Part shown: positions 27,714 to 36,565 of the stretch, one piece after another
How positions within the stretch are numbered: the stretch's first letter is position 1
How the letters are laid out: every line of letters begins with the position of its first letter
Assembly (NCBI RefSeq): GCF_900106805.1
Contig: NZ_FNNP01000003.1
Span: 1 to 64,000, forward strand
From: Ruegeria halocynthiae
Lineage (GTDB): Bacteria > Pseudomonadota > Alphaproteobacteria > Rhodobacterales > Rhodobacteraceae
Length of the DNA: 64,000 nt
Direction: 5' to 3'
The notes under the pieces: generated by a model
Database searches by the model: none
What the model was told of the DNA's origin: nothing
What the model saw: only the letters and a program-made list of their open reading frames with translations
Program-made: the position numbers and the translations under genes

Positions 27714-29999
27714 TCAGGTGTCGACCCGCAGGATGGTTGAGACAGAGCCAAACAAACTTTCGGACCAACGCAAGCGTATGTCGCTCTGGCTTGCGCCTTG
27801 TTTCAGCTCAACATAGGGCGCGGCGTAACGCAGGGCCCCCTGCCCTGTCCTGAGACCTCCGAGCGTGACAACCGAGTCACATCCGCGCGTCCTGCCACCA
27901 AACGGCAACTGCCCCTGCGAACTGACGGTCCAAGCCGAAGACGGCGAACTTTGCGTATGCTGCACCCGCAGCGGGTTGGCACAGGGTGTATTGATGCCGT
28001 GGAACGTGTTGTTCTCGAAGCTGACATTCTTGTGCCGCTCGGGATCGAGATCGGCGAAACTGGTATCGACCCGATCAACCCGGTCAATCCGCACATTGTT
28101 GACGCGAAACTTGTTGCCGGTCACAGACAGCCCGTTCAGGAAATGCCCTGTGCCATGGGGGCGGATCACAAGATAGCTGAACCAGGGGGCAACATCACTG
28201 GCGTAGAAGATATTGTCAGTAATGCTCAGGGCGCTGAACGAGAAACTCGTAAAGTAATCGGGGTTGGCATCATGCTCGTTTGTCCACTCGATAAAGCAGT
28301 TATCGACATAGTTCTCGGCGATGGATGAACTGTTGTAGCCACCAATTATGACCAACCCGGCATTCCGCACCCCGTTGGCCACGTTGTCACCCTGGAAGAA
28401 GTGATTGCCCAGCACCAGATTGTTATCGCCGCTCAGCACTGCGAAATGATGGAAACGCGTGGCCCGGTTGTGGCGCAGCTTGACGTCGTTGGCGTTGGCG
28501 TTTAGCGCGATAGAGCTGCGATCCGGCACATCCAGGCTTTCCTCGGTCGACAGGAACTGACAACCATCGATCAGCATACCCTGGCATCCCCGCCCGACCG
28601 ATGTGACGCCGCGATCTTTCGGGCGGCTGACAAAGCAGTCTTTCAGCACAAAGGTGTTCCCGCCCGGAGACAGCCGGATGGCGCTGCACCGGCCGTTACA
28701 CTGGAATTCGATCCCTTCCATGTTGAACTTCTGCAAAGCGCTGAAGCCACTGAAATCCAACAGGTATTTGAACGCCGTAAAGGTGAAGGTCTGTGTGCCA
28801 GCCGCGTCATATGTCGGCGCGCTCAGCGTGATCTCACCCGTGCTTTCGTTTTTCGACCGCACATAGACCTCGCGCCCGACGCCGCTGCCTGTGACCAGCG
28901 CACCCACCGGGATATTGGCCACGTTGGCCACGTTGGTCAGCGTATCGGGATCAGACGGGCTGTAGGTCGCGACCGAGGTGAAAGTCTCGGTATCCCAGTT
29001 TGAGCTGTTTTTCACGTCAAACTGCCCGTTGCGCACCACACGACGGGTGGCATAGCCGGTGCGGTTCGGCACTGCCGCCGCCATATCAATCGGCTCGGTC
29101 ACCGCAATCTTGCGCCCGCCCAAATCCAGAGATTCATGGTCCGAGCTGTTCAGCAGCGCCTGAAACGCCTTTTTAAAGGCCAGCATCTCATCGCCAAAGG
29201 CGGTGATATAGGTGGGCAGGTCGAAGTTTTTGGTCAATAGCAGCATCTTGTCGACCGGCATCGTGACCGTGCCGTCAAACGAAACCTCGGATGCCATGTT
29301 GGTATTCTCTTCCAGTCGGAACACACCCTGCGGCACGTAAACCTTGCGCCCGTTCGCGGCCTGATCCGCCGCCTCAAACGCCGCCGAGTCATCGGTAACG
29401 CCGTCCCCAACCGCACCAAAGTCACGCACATCGACCAAACCAATCATGTCGCGCAGGAAGACCGAGGTCACATCGGTGATCTCGATATCATCGACCCGCA
29501 CTACGGCACCGTTGGTGCCCTCGATATCCAAACCAAAGTGACCGTAAAGCGCCGCATTGCCCCACGCCATATCGACGCCGGGGCGCAGGCCGGTTCCGAC
29601 GATGGCCGTCACTTCGTGCACCGTGCCATAACCCGTCAGTTGCACCGCCGGGCCCTGTTCGACCAAGCCTTCCACATGCGCATCCCCGGCGCCGCCCGCC
29701 CAGCCTGCAATCCGCACTTCGGGCAGCGGCCCACTGATCGCCTTCACCCGTGCCTTGATCTGCAGGTAACAACCGGGCAGCAAAGGCGTCTGCCCCATAT
29801 AGCGCAGCCGCTGCGGTTCTGCAGTCTTGTAAATCTCCAGACAGCCCGCAAAATCCGCATCCGCCGGCACAAACACACCCGTACCAGACCCCTCATAGGT
29901 CGGAGAACCCGGCGTGCCGTCGCCACTGGACCAGACCCCAAGACCACCTGCATATGCGGGCGGCATAAACACGATGCCGTCGGTGATTGCCTTGTTCAT
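27714..29999 (-). CDS. Large pectate-lyase/GH28-like beta-helix protein
   Basis: A 761-residue protein. The first 210 residues are an unassigned, probably beta-sandwich domain; residues from about 210 begin with VDVRDFGAVGDGVTDDSAAF, the start motif of the pectate-lyase superfamily (Pectate_lyase_3/GH28-related), followed by right-handed beta-helix repeats with many Asn ladders to about residue 680. No signal peptide is seen. Such proteins include phage tailspikes and bacterial surface polysaccharide enzymes. The start is ATG 29999 with AAGGGA upstream. Confidence 0.75.
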   Translation of the reverse strand: MNKAITDGIVFMPPAYAGGLGVWSSGDGTPGSPTYEGSGTGVFVPADADFAGCLEIYKTAEPQRLRYMGQTPLLPGCYLQIKARVKAISGPLPEVRIAGWAGGAGDAHVEGLVEQGPAVQLTGYGTVHEVTAIVGTGLRPGVDMAWGNAALYGHFGLDIEGTNGAVVRVDDIEITDVTSVFLRDMIGLVDVRDFGAVGDGVTDDSAAFEAADQAANGRKVYVPQGVFRLEENTNMASEVSFDGTVTMPVDKMLLLTKNFDLPTYITAFGDEMLAFKKAFQALLNSSDHESLDLGGRKIAVTEPIDMAAAVPNRTGYATRRVVRNGQFDVKNSSNWDTETFTSVATYSPSDPDTLTNVANVANIPVGALVTGSGVGREVYVRSKNESTGEITLSAPTYDAAGTQTFTFTAFKYLLDFSGFSALQKFNMEGIEFQCNGRCSAIRLSPGGNTFVLKDCFVSRPKDRGVTSVGRGCQGMLIDGCQFLSTEESLDVPDRSSIALNANANDVKLRHNRATRFHHFAVLSGDNNLVLGNHFFQGDNVANGVRNAGLVIIGGYNSSSIAENYVDNCFIEWTNEHDANPDYFTSFSFSALSITDNIFYASDVAPWFSYLVIRPHGTGHFLNGLSVTGNKFRVNNVRIDRVDRVDTSFADLDPERHKNVSFENNTFHGINTPCANPLRVQHTQSSPSSAWTVSSQGQLPFGGRTRGCDSVVTLGGLRTGQGALRYAAPYVELKQGASQSDIRLRWSESLFGSVSTILRVDT

Positions 30000-30132
30000 G
30001 TAAAATCCCTTTCCCAATCGCGCCCCCAGCGCGCCAAAACCCGAAATGCCCGGGCCTTAAGCCCAAGCGCATGGGTTTGAGTATCGAAAAGGGATTAATC
30101 GCGGCTCTTACCACCGTGACGGTGGTGTTGCC

Positions 30133-30534
30133 TCAGGCCGCCGGATCAGAATTGCCCAACACTTGCACGCCATTGATCTTCCAGCCGCCCTCTTGCTGGA
30201 TCATCTGGTAATCCAGCAGATGCACCCGACCGTCGCCATCGGTGATCATGACTTTCTGCCACAGGGCTCCGGCCACCTCGCGCAGCTCCAGAAACCGCAC
30301 ATCCGCCGGTCGCCAGACCATCGGATAACCATTCCGCACCATCGCCCCGAAATTGTTCGGGTCGCCAAACAAGCGCTGAATGTTGGGGCTGGCAAAGGTG
30401 AAAGCGGTGGCAAAATCATCTGCCTTAAACGCCTGTATCTGTGCCGAGATATTCGCCTCAATCTCCGCATTCTGCGCGAAGGCGCCGGATGCCAGTCCGG
30501 CACTCAGGGATAGGGCAAGCAATAGTCGACGCAT
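30133..30534 (-). CDS. DUF4864 domain-containing secreted protein
   Basis: A 133-residue exported protein: signal peptide MRRLLLALSLSAGLASGAFA, then a single DUF4864 domain with ISAQIQAFKADDFATAFTFASPNIQRLFG and the C-terminal LLDYQMIQQEGGWKINGVQV. The fold is SnoaL/NTF2-like by family; function unknown. Same strand as lysS but 49 bases downstream. Confidence 0.85.
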   Translation of the reverse strand: MRRLLLALSLSAGLASGAFAQNAEIEANISAQIQAFKADDFATAFTFASPNIQRLFGDPNNFGAMVRNGYPMVWRPADVRFLELREVAGALWQKVMITDGDGRVHLLDYQMIQQEGGWKINGVQVLGNSDPAA

Positions 30535-30582
30535 GGGGCAACCTCCTAAGCGAAGGGTAGCCCCACACGGGTTCAGGTCAAA

Positions 30583-32157
30583 TCAGACCAGTTCTCCGGC
30601 CAGCGCCTTGTCGATCAGGGCAATGGTTTCCGGCACGCCATAAAGTGCGATGAACCCACCGAACCGAGGACCCTGCGATGCGCCCAGCAGCACTTCGTAA
30701 AGCGCCGTAAACCAGCCACGCATCGGGTCAAACCGCTCGCGCCCGATGGAATAGACCACCGATTGCAACGCTTCGTCTTCCATCGGCCCGTCATAGGCTT
30801 CCAAGGCCGCCTTCAAAGCCTCCAGCGCCTCGCGTTCCTGATCGGTCGGCGCACGGTGTTGGCGCGTCGGCTTCACGAAATCGTTGAAGTACCGCACTGC
30901 AAAACCCGCCGCCTGATCCAGATCGGGATGGGTCTCGGCAGTGGCCTCAGGCGCATAACGGCGAATGAAACCCCACAGCGCTTCTTTGTCTTCAGCCCCG
31001 GATACCGACGCCAGGTTCAATAACATCGCAAAAGGCACCATCAGAGTGGACTCAGGAACATCTCCACCATGGATATGCCACACCGGATTGTTCAGCTGCG
31101 CCTTCAGGTCCTGCCCCGGATAGGCCCGTAACTGCTGATGATACTCATCATAGGCTTTCGGGATCACATCGAAATGCATCCGCTTCGCCGTTTTGGGTTT
31201 CTGATACATGAAATAGGCCAGCGACTCGGTTGGCGCATAGGTCAGCCATTCGTCAATCGACACACCATTGCCCGACGATTTCGAAATCTTTTGCCCGTTC
31301 TCATCCAGAAACAGCTCATAGCTGAAATGCTCGGGCGCACGACCACCCAGAGCCCGGCAGATCGCGTCATAGATTTTTTCGTTGGTTGCATGTTCCTTGC
31401 CGTACATCTCGAAATCCACGCCCAACGCGGCCCAGCGCGCGCCAAAATCAGGCTTCCACTGCAGCTTCACATTGCCGCCGGTGACGGGCAGCGTCCACTC
31501 CTTGCCATCCTCGTCATCGAAAGTGACGGTGTAGGTCTCGGCGCAAACCTTCTTCATCGGCACATACAGAACCCGCCCGGTCTCGGGGTGGATCGGCAGG
31601 AAGATCGAATAGGTCTGCTGACGTTCTTCCCGCAGGCTCTTCAGCATGATGGCCATCACGTCATCATACTTGTCGACAGCCCGCTTCAGTATCTCGTCGA
31701 ACTGGCCCGAGCGATAAAACTCACGCGCCGAATAGAACTCATACTCGAACCCGAAGGTATCGAGGAACCGGCGCAGCATTGCGTTATTGTATTCACCAAA
31801 GCTCGGGTACTCACCAAACGGATCCGGCACCGAGGTCAGTGGACATTGCAGATAGTCCTGCAGCGCTTCGGGGTTCGGCACATTGCTGGGAACCTTCCGC
31901 ATCCCGTCCAGATCGTCCGAGAAACAGATCAGCTTGGTGGGGATATCCGACAGCGCCTCAAACGCGCGCTTGACCATCGTGGTCCGCGCCACCTCGCCAA
32001 AGGTGCCGATATGCGGCAGCCCCGAGGGTCCATAGCCCGTCTCAAACAGCACATATCCCTTTTCAGGAGCGCCCTGCTTGTACCGTTTGAGCAACCGCCG
32101 CGCCTCTTCAAAAGGCCACGCCTTGGACGTCATCGCGGTTTCACGCAGGTCAGACAT
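30583..32157 (-). CDS. lysS: Class I lysyl-tRNA synthetase
   Basis: Class I LysRS, 524 residues, charging tRNA-Lys; most bacteria use the class II enzyme, but alphaproteobacteria commonly have this one. The HIGH signature is [17 protein letters not shown] (residues about 45-60), the KMSKS equivalent is [10 protein letters not shown] (about 288-297); the C-terminal helical cage extends to the end. ATG 32157 is set by GGAG nine bases upstream; the frame runs 66 codons further up without support. Confidence 0.95.
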   Translation of the reverse strand: MSDLRETAMTSKAWPFEEARRLLKRYKQGAPEKGYVLFETGYGPSGLPHIGTFGEVARTTMVKRAFEALSDIPTKLICFSDDLDGMRKVPSNVPNPEALQDYLQCPLTSVPDPFGEYPSFGEYNNAMLRRFLDTFGFEYEFYSAREFYRSGQFDEILKRAVDKYDDVMAIMLKSLREERQQTYSIFLPIHPETGRVLYVPMKKVCAETYTVTFDDEDGKEWTLPVTGGNVKLQWKPDFGARWAALGVDFEMYGKEHATNEKIYDAICRALGGRAPEHFSYELFLDENGQKISKSSGNGVSIDEWLTYAPTESLAYFMYQKPKTAKRMHFDVIPKAYDEYHQQLRAYPGQDLKAQLNNPVWHIHGGDVPESTLMVPFAMLLNLASVSGAEDKEALWGFIRRYAPEATAETHPDLDQAAGFAVRYFNDFVKPTRQHRAPTDQEREALEALKAALEAYDGPMEDEALQSVVYSIGRERFDPMRGWFTALYEVLLGASQGPRFGGFIALYGVPETIALIDKALAGELV

Positions 32158-32491
32158 TGAAATACTCCATAGGGAAAGGCACCGAACGCCCCATGCGCCC
32201 AGCCCGGCCCCTGTTATTGTGCAGGTGCAGTATGAGTCAATAAAATGTGGTATTTTTCGTGCCTCTGTGCGCACGAAACCATCCAATCGACGTATGATCT
32301 GGCTCGCAAGCGTCCGCAACGCGGGACAAAGTTGCCACCCAGTTGGAATGGACAAATGTCGGGTATCGCGTACCCATTTCGGACATAGCCCTTGGCTCTT
32401 TAGGGAGATCCTGCGGTTAGCGCTGAAGTGTGGTGGTCAATTTCGGTCCGGCGGCCGGGTCGGCAACCATATGCGGTGGGCGAAGGTTAAG
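32158..32491. other. Intergenic region between lysS and the decayed DHDPS gene
   Basis: About 330 bases with no recognisable gene. It separates the lysS start from the end of the damaged hyu-cluster operon and may contain the lysS promoter plus operon debris. Several short open frames exist, none with family resemblance, and no insertion-sequence end was identified. Confidence 0.5.
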
Positions 32492-33016
32492 TCAGTGCCG
32501 GTCGTTTGAACGATGGGCTACCAGGCTTTTTAATCCACCAATCAACCCTTCTTCCTGTGCAGCTTTGCAGTGGATTTCCGGCCCCTGTTGCAGCGTATCT
32601 GCTTCGCTCTGGTCACCATCCCGTACGGCTTCATACATGACCCTGATAGCGGTGATGTTCGAATTGCGGCTTGCCGAAATGCAACCACCCGCACCAAGCA
32701 CCGTCACCGCGGCACAACCCAGTTCAGACGCGTGACGGGTGAGCGTGACGGTATCCTCGAGATTGCGCAGCCCAGTGCCCGGCATAAGCTACCCGGGCCG
32801 CGCCGTGCGCGATGCGACAAGACGCTCGAGCATCGCCACGCGCTCGCTCAATGTGTTCGAGGTTGCCTCCCCGGTGGCGCCGAACGGCGAGAGGCAATGT
32901 GCGCCACTCTCCAGACAGAACGCGGCATGGTCCAGATAGAGGCTTTCGGCAATGCTCAGGTCATCCTCATAGGGTGTAAGCAGCGGGGTCACGACTCCTG
33001 TCAGGTGGTTTGTCAT
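32492..33016 (-). pseudogene. Decayed DHDPS-family (DapA-like) aldolase gene
   Basis: Remnant of a dihydrodipicolinate-synthase-superfamily lyase, last in the hyu operon. The N-terminus (MTNHLTGVVTPLLTPYEDD, then SPFGATGEATSNTLSERV with the GATGE motif) runs to ARPG, then an in-frame TAG (32789-32791), then LMPGTGLRNLEDTV in the same frame, where relatives read ..PGQLMPGTG; so the change is probably CAG to TAG. After residue AAVTVL (near 32695) the sequence jumps to GAGGCISASRNSN, a motif from the C-terminal third, so about 120 codons including the catalytic Tyr/Lys region are missing. Not functional. Confidence 0.8.
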
Positions 33017-33026
33017 GGCGTTTCTT

Positions 33027-33995
33027 TCAATACCCACGGGCCGGGTTCACGATATTGACCAGCCTCTCGCCGCGCATCCAGCGGCCGAGGTTCTGTATGA
33101 ACAGTTCGAACGAGGCTTGCTCCCAATCGGCATAGACCGATGAGCAATGCGGTGAGATGATCACGTTTTCAAGCGCCCAAAGCGGGCTTATCTCGGGCAG
33201 TGGTTCGGTCTCGAACACATCGAGCGCCGCAGCCGCTACATGACGGGTCTTCAGCGCATCGTACAGGGCACTCTGATCCACTACGCCACCGCGCGAGACA
33301 TCCGCGAAGATGACGCCGGGCTTCATCGCCGCGATCTCGTCCTTACCGATCAGGCCGCGTGTTGCCGGGATGAGGGGGGTCGAGACCGCGATGAAATCCG
33401 CGCGCGGCAGAAGGTCGTGCAGATCATCCGACGCATGCACCTCATCGACATGTTCCATCGGTTCGGGACGGGCGCGGGTTCCCAGAACCTTCATGCCGAA
33501 GGCCTTGGCGCGCGCCGACACCGCCTGACCGGTATGGCCCAGCCCGACAATCAGGAGCGACTTGCCTGCCAGCGGCCTGACTTTACGGGCATTCCAAACT
33601 CGCGCGGCCTTGTCCTTTTGCAGGCCCGGGATATCCAGCGTGAAATGCAGGAACCCGCCGAGGATGTATTCCGCCATCATCCCGGCAGCCACGCCCGCGG
33701 CATTGGTAACAATGGTCTTCTGAGGATCCCACTGGCCGTAATGGTCGGTGCCCGCCCCGCCATTGGCGATCCATCTCGGGCTATAGGGGCCAAACAGTGC
33801 GTCGCGCGGAAAGCCTGGCGTGCCCGCGAAGCGCACCGAGTAGACAATTTCGGGCCGGTAGCTTTCGATCAGGGCAGGAAGCGCCTCGTAGCTGTTGCAT
33901 TCGCGAAAACCGGCCTGCGGGTAGGCGGCGCGCAACCATCGGGCAAGCGGTGCGGTGTCATTGTTATGTAAAACGATACGCGGGGTGTCAGGCAT
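33027..33995 (-). CDS. D-2-hydroxyacid dehydrogenase
   Basis: A 322-residue NAD(P)-dependent D-2-hydroxyacid dehydrogenase. The nucleotide-binding motif is IVGLGHTGQAVSARAKAFG (GxGxxG, about 139-157); catalytic residues are the Arg in VSRGGVVDQ, the Glu in FETEPLPE and the His in ISPHCSS. Substrate unknown: interconversion of a 2-oxo acid and a D-2-hydroxy acid produced in the operon. ATG 33995 is set by GGAGG and overlaps the PrpD gene by eight bases. Sixth gene of the hyu operon. Confidence 0.9.
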   Translation of the reverse strand: MPDTPRIVLHNNDTAPLARWLRAAYPQAGFRECNSYEALPALIESYRPEIVYSVRFAGTPGFPRDALFGPYSPRWIANGGAGTDHYGQWDPQKTIVTNAAGVAAGMMAEYILGGFLHFTLDIPGLQKDKAARVWNARKVRPLAGKSLLIVGLGHTGQAVSARAKAFGMKVLGTRARPEPMEHVDEVHASDDLHDLLPRADFIAVSTPLIPATRGLIGKDEIAAMKPGVIFADVSRGGVVDQSALYDALKTRHVAAAALDVFETEPLPEISPLWALENVIISPHCSSVYADWEQASFELFIQNLGRWMRGERLVNIVNPARGY

Positions 33996-34746
33996 TGGTT
34001 TCCTCCACAGGCGTACGGACAAGTGCTACCAGTTCACTGAATTTGACCTCCGGCTGCATCAGCCGCTCGCGCATCTCCCACAGCACCGTGGTGCGAGGCT
34101 CGCCGAGTGTGGCGGCCATCATGCGAAATTTCGCCTCGACCTCACTCAATTCCATCGGCGCTTCGGGTCCGCCACGCGCCTGCACGTCGCCCGAGGCAAG
34201 CTGGGTGCCGTCGGTCAGCGTTACAGTGACATCGGACCACCGCCCGTCGGGAAAGCGCTTGCTGTGGCGCGCATCCTCGCGCAACGCGACGCGCGTCAGC
34301 ACGTCAGCCACCTTCGGGTCACTCAGCACCACACCGGAAATTTCCTCCGGCCCGATCCGGTCATGCACCAGCATCACGGCCAGCGCGAAGGGCAGGGAAT
34401 ACTGCGCCTGCGATGTGGTCGCGGGCACCACGGCACACCCGATATGGCCCTTGGACGGGTTGTACCCGTCATGGGCATCAAGATTGTCGATATGGGTTGC
34501 AGCGGCAAAGGCGGCCCCGGGGATCGAGGTGCCGCGGCCATCGAATATCATATGGGCCGTGTGCTCGGGCGCTCCTGCATTGTGAAACGCTAAGGCATGA
34601 TCGCGGGCAATTTTCCCCGCCTCCAGATCCGCCGCACCCGTTGCCACGCCAATTGTGTCGATCAATAACGTCGCAGCCATGTCGAATGCGCTTTGAGGGA
34701 TATCACTGTCCAACAAGGCGAACTCTGCGAAACGATCGTAACTCAT
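33988..34746 (-). CDS. MmgE/PrpD family protein with internal deletion
   Basis: Homologue of 2-methylcitrate dehydratase PrpD/MmgE, but 252 residues against about 450 for the family. The N-terminal part ends at GYNPSKGHIGCAVVPA (about residue 109) and passes straight into TSQAQYSLPFALAVM, which belongs about 200 residues later in intact relatives, then continues to a normal C-terminus. The reading frame survives across the junction (near 34419). Most of the helical domain is lost, so dehydratase or isomerase activity is unlikely. Overlaps its neighbours (ATGA with the upstream gene). Confidence 0.75.
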   Translation of the reverse strand: MSYDRFAEFALLDSDIPQSAFDMAATLLIDTIGVATGAADLEAGKIARDHALAFHNAGAPEHTAHMIFDGRGTSIPGAAFAAATHIDNLDAHDGYNPSKGHIGCAVVPATTSQAQYSLPFALAVMLVHDRIGPEEISGVVLSDPKVADVLTRVALREDARHSKRFPDGRWSDVTVTLTDGTQLASGDVQARGGPEAPMELSEVEAKFRMMAATLGEPRTTVLWEMRERLMQPEVKFSELVALVRTPVEETNA

Positions 34747-35486
34747 AGCCGACCCCGTTCCAAAACCTGACCGTATCCCGGCAGAGTGTCCCTGATACCG
34801 GCAAGCTGTTTGGCCTGGAACATCATGGCTTGGTTCGAGCTGATTACAGGCTTGCCGACGGCCTGCTCCAGGCGGGAGATGATCTCGACGCTGCGCATAT
34901 CAGTGCAGGACAGCACAATTGCCCCGGCCTCGGGACGGTCGGCGGCAAGGCCCAGATCGAATACCGCCTGCGGATCCAGATCGCCCTGTCCGTAGTTGTC
35001 CAGATCGTAGCCCACCTCGGACCGGGCCACGGTTTCAACACCAGTCTCGGCAAGAAACCCAATAGCCATGTCATTGATCGCGGATACATAGGGTGAAGCA
35101 AAACCGATACGTGTCACACCCAGAGTTTGCAGTGCATGCACCAGTGCCCCGGCAGCCGTTACGGTCTCGGCTCCGCTTTCTACCTTGATCCGTTCGGCAA
35201 GCGCGCGGTCGAAGGCAGGGCCATGCGTCAGAGTGGCCGAAGTGCAGCCATACAGGATCACATCCGGGCGCACGCCCTGCAAGAGATGCAGCGGCTCATC
35301 CAGATCAGCCGCGCCCAGCCCGTGCATCTGGTCAGCATCCGGGATCTCGTCCCGATCATAGCCGCCCATGCGGGCGAAATGCATGGACACGCCGTCAGGG
35401 CGCAAAAGCGCCATATCGGGTTCGAGATTGGTGTTGGTGAAGGGAACCAGAATGCCAAAACGGGCGCGTCCGCGTGACTGTGTCAT
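34743..35486 (-). CDS. Asp/Glu racemase superfamily (maleate isomerase/AMDase-like)
   Basis: A 247-residue protein of the aspartate/glutamate racemase superfamily, nearest in look to maleate cis-trans isomerase/arylmalonate decarboxylase. The two active-site Cys are present in YGCTSATLTHG (about residue 80) and VLSCTDMRS (about 193), so a racemase, isomerase or decarboxylase with a two-Cys site is expected. In hydantoin-type operons such a protein often acts as hydantoin racemase. Full length; ATGA overlaps on both sides. Confidence 0.85.
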   Translation of the reverse strand: MTQSRGRARFGILVPFTNTNLEPDMALLRPDGVSMHFARMGGYDRDEIPDADQMHGLGAADLDEPLHLLQGVRPDVILYGCTSATLTHGPAFDRALAERIKVESGAETVTAAGALVHALQTLGVTRIGFASPYVSAINDMAIGFLAETGVETVARSEVGYDLDNYGQGDLDPQAVFDLGLAADRPEAGAIVLSCTDMRSVEIISRLEQAVGKPVISSNQAMMFQAKQLAGIRDTLPGYGQVLERGRL

Positions 35487-36565
35487 GTCTTTTCCTCCTT
35501 TGCCCGGCGTTCCAGACGCCCGGCTGCGATGTCGAGATCATCCGCGGCGCCGATGGTCGCGCGCAGGCAATCGGCAAGCCCGGCCCCGCCCTGCGGGCGT
35601 AGAAATACACCCTCGGCGCGAAGGGCCTCATCGGCGCGATGCGCCTTGTCAGGGCTTCCCATCCGGATCAGTACAAAATTGGTAGAGCTCTTGGGCACAT
35701 CGTACCCGGCCTGTTGCAGCCGTGTGCGAAACCCCTCGCGCAACATGGCCGTTTCCCTGCAGGTTGCGACCATATAAGCTTGATCCTTGAGCGCCGCAGT
35801 AGCTGCCGCTTGCCCGGCGGCCGAGATGTTGTTGGGGCTCATCACCTTGCGAAGCTCGCGCGCGATCTCGGGAGGGAACAAACCCCAACCGACCCGCATT
35901 CCGGCCAGACCGTAGGCCTTGGAGAAGGTGCGCAGAACCACCGTATCGCCACGCCCGACCAGATCGAACATGGGCTCACCCAGATAATCGGCAAACTCGC
36001 CATAGGCTTCGTCGATAACCAGCAGGGTATCGCCCGGCAAGCCTTCGCGCAGGCGGACAAGCTTGGCACGCGGGATGCGGGTACCGGTGGGGTTGCCGGG
36101 ATTGGCGACAAAGACGATGCGGGTATCGGGCCTGACGGCGGTAAGAAGCGCATCGACGGAAACGCGCCCGTCGCTTTCCGGTGCCACATCAAAGCGCGCC
36201 TGCACCATCTGCGCGGCGGTTCGGAAGAACGGATAGGCATGGGCCGGGGCCAACACTGCGTTTTGCTCGTCCGCAAAGGCTTGCGCAAGGCAGGCGATCA
36301 GCTCCATCGACCCGTTGCCGCACAGAATGCTTTCGGCAGGGATGCCATGAAGCCCGGACAGAGCCTCGCGAAGCTCACCCCAGTCCGGGTCGGGATAGAG
36401 ATGCCCTGCCTTCAGCGCTTTTGCACCAGCCTCGACTGCAAGAGGACTGGGCGGGTGCAGGCTTTCGTTCTGAGACAGTGAGATCAGGCGCTTTCCCTCG
36501 GGCGCGTTCAGTTGAGCCAGCGCATAGGGCGACATGGCGGAAATATGACTGACAGAGCGGATCAT
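35483..36565 (-). CDS. Class I/II aminotransferase (HisC-like)
   Basis: A 360-residue pyridoxal-phosphate aminotransferase of fold type I, similar to histidinol-phosphate aminotransferase. The PLP Lys is in TFSKAYGLAGMRVGW; the Asp-Tyr pair is in VIDEAYGEF, and NPGNPTGT is the conserved Asn-Pro segment. The annotation as histidine biosynthesis is not implied: the neighbours suggest amino acid/2-oxo acid exchange in the hyu catabolic route. Overlaps hyuB and the racemase gene by four bases each. Confidence 0.88.
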   Translation of the reverse strand: MIRSVSHISAMSPYALAQLNAPEGKRLISLSQNESLHPPSPLAVEAGAKALKAGHLYPDPDWGELREALSGLHGIPAESILCGNGSMELIACLAQAFADEQNAVLAPAHAYPFFRTAAQMVQARFDVAPESDGRVSVDALLTAVRPDTRIVFVANPGNPTGTRIPRAKLVRLREGLPGDTLLVIDEAYGEFADYLGEPMFDLVGRGDTVVLRTFSKAYGLAGMRVGWGLFPPEIARELRKVMSPNNISAAGQAAATAALKDQAYMVATCRETAMLREGFRTRLQQAGYDVPKSSTNFVLIRMGSPDKAHRADEALRAEGVFLRPQGGAGLADCLRATIGAADDLDIAAGRLERRAKEEKT

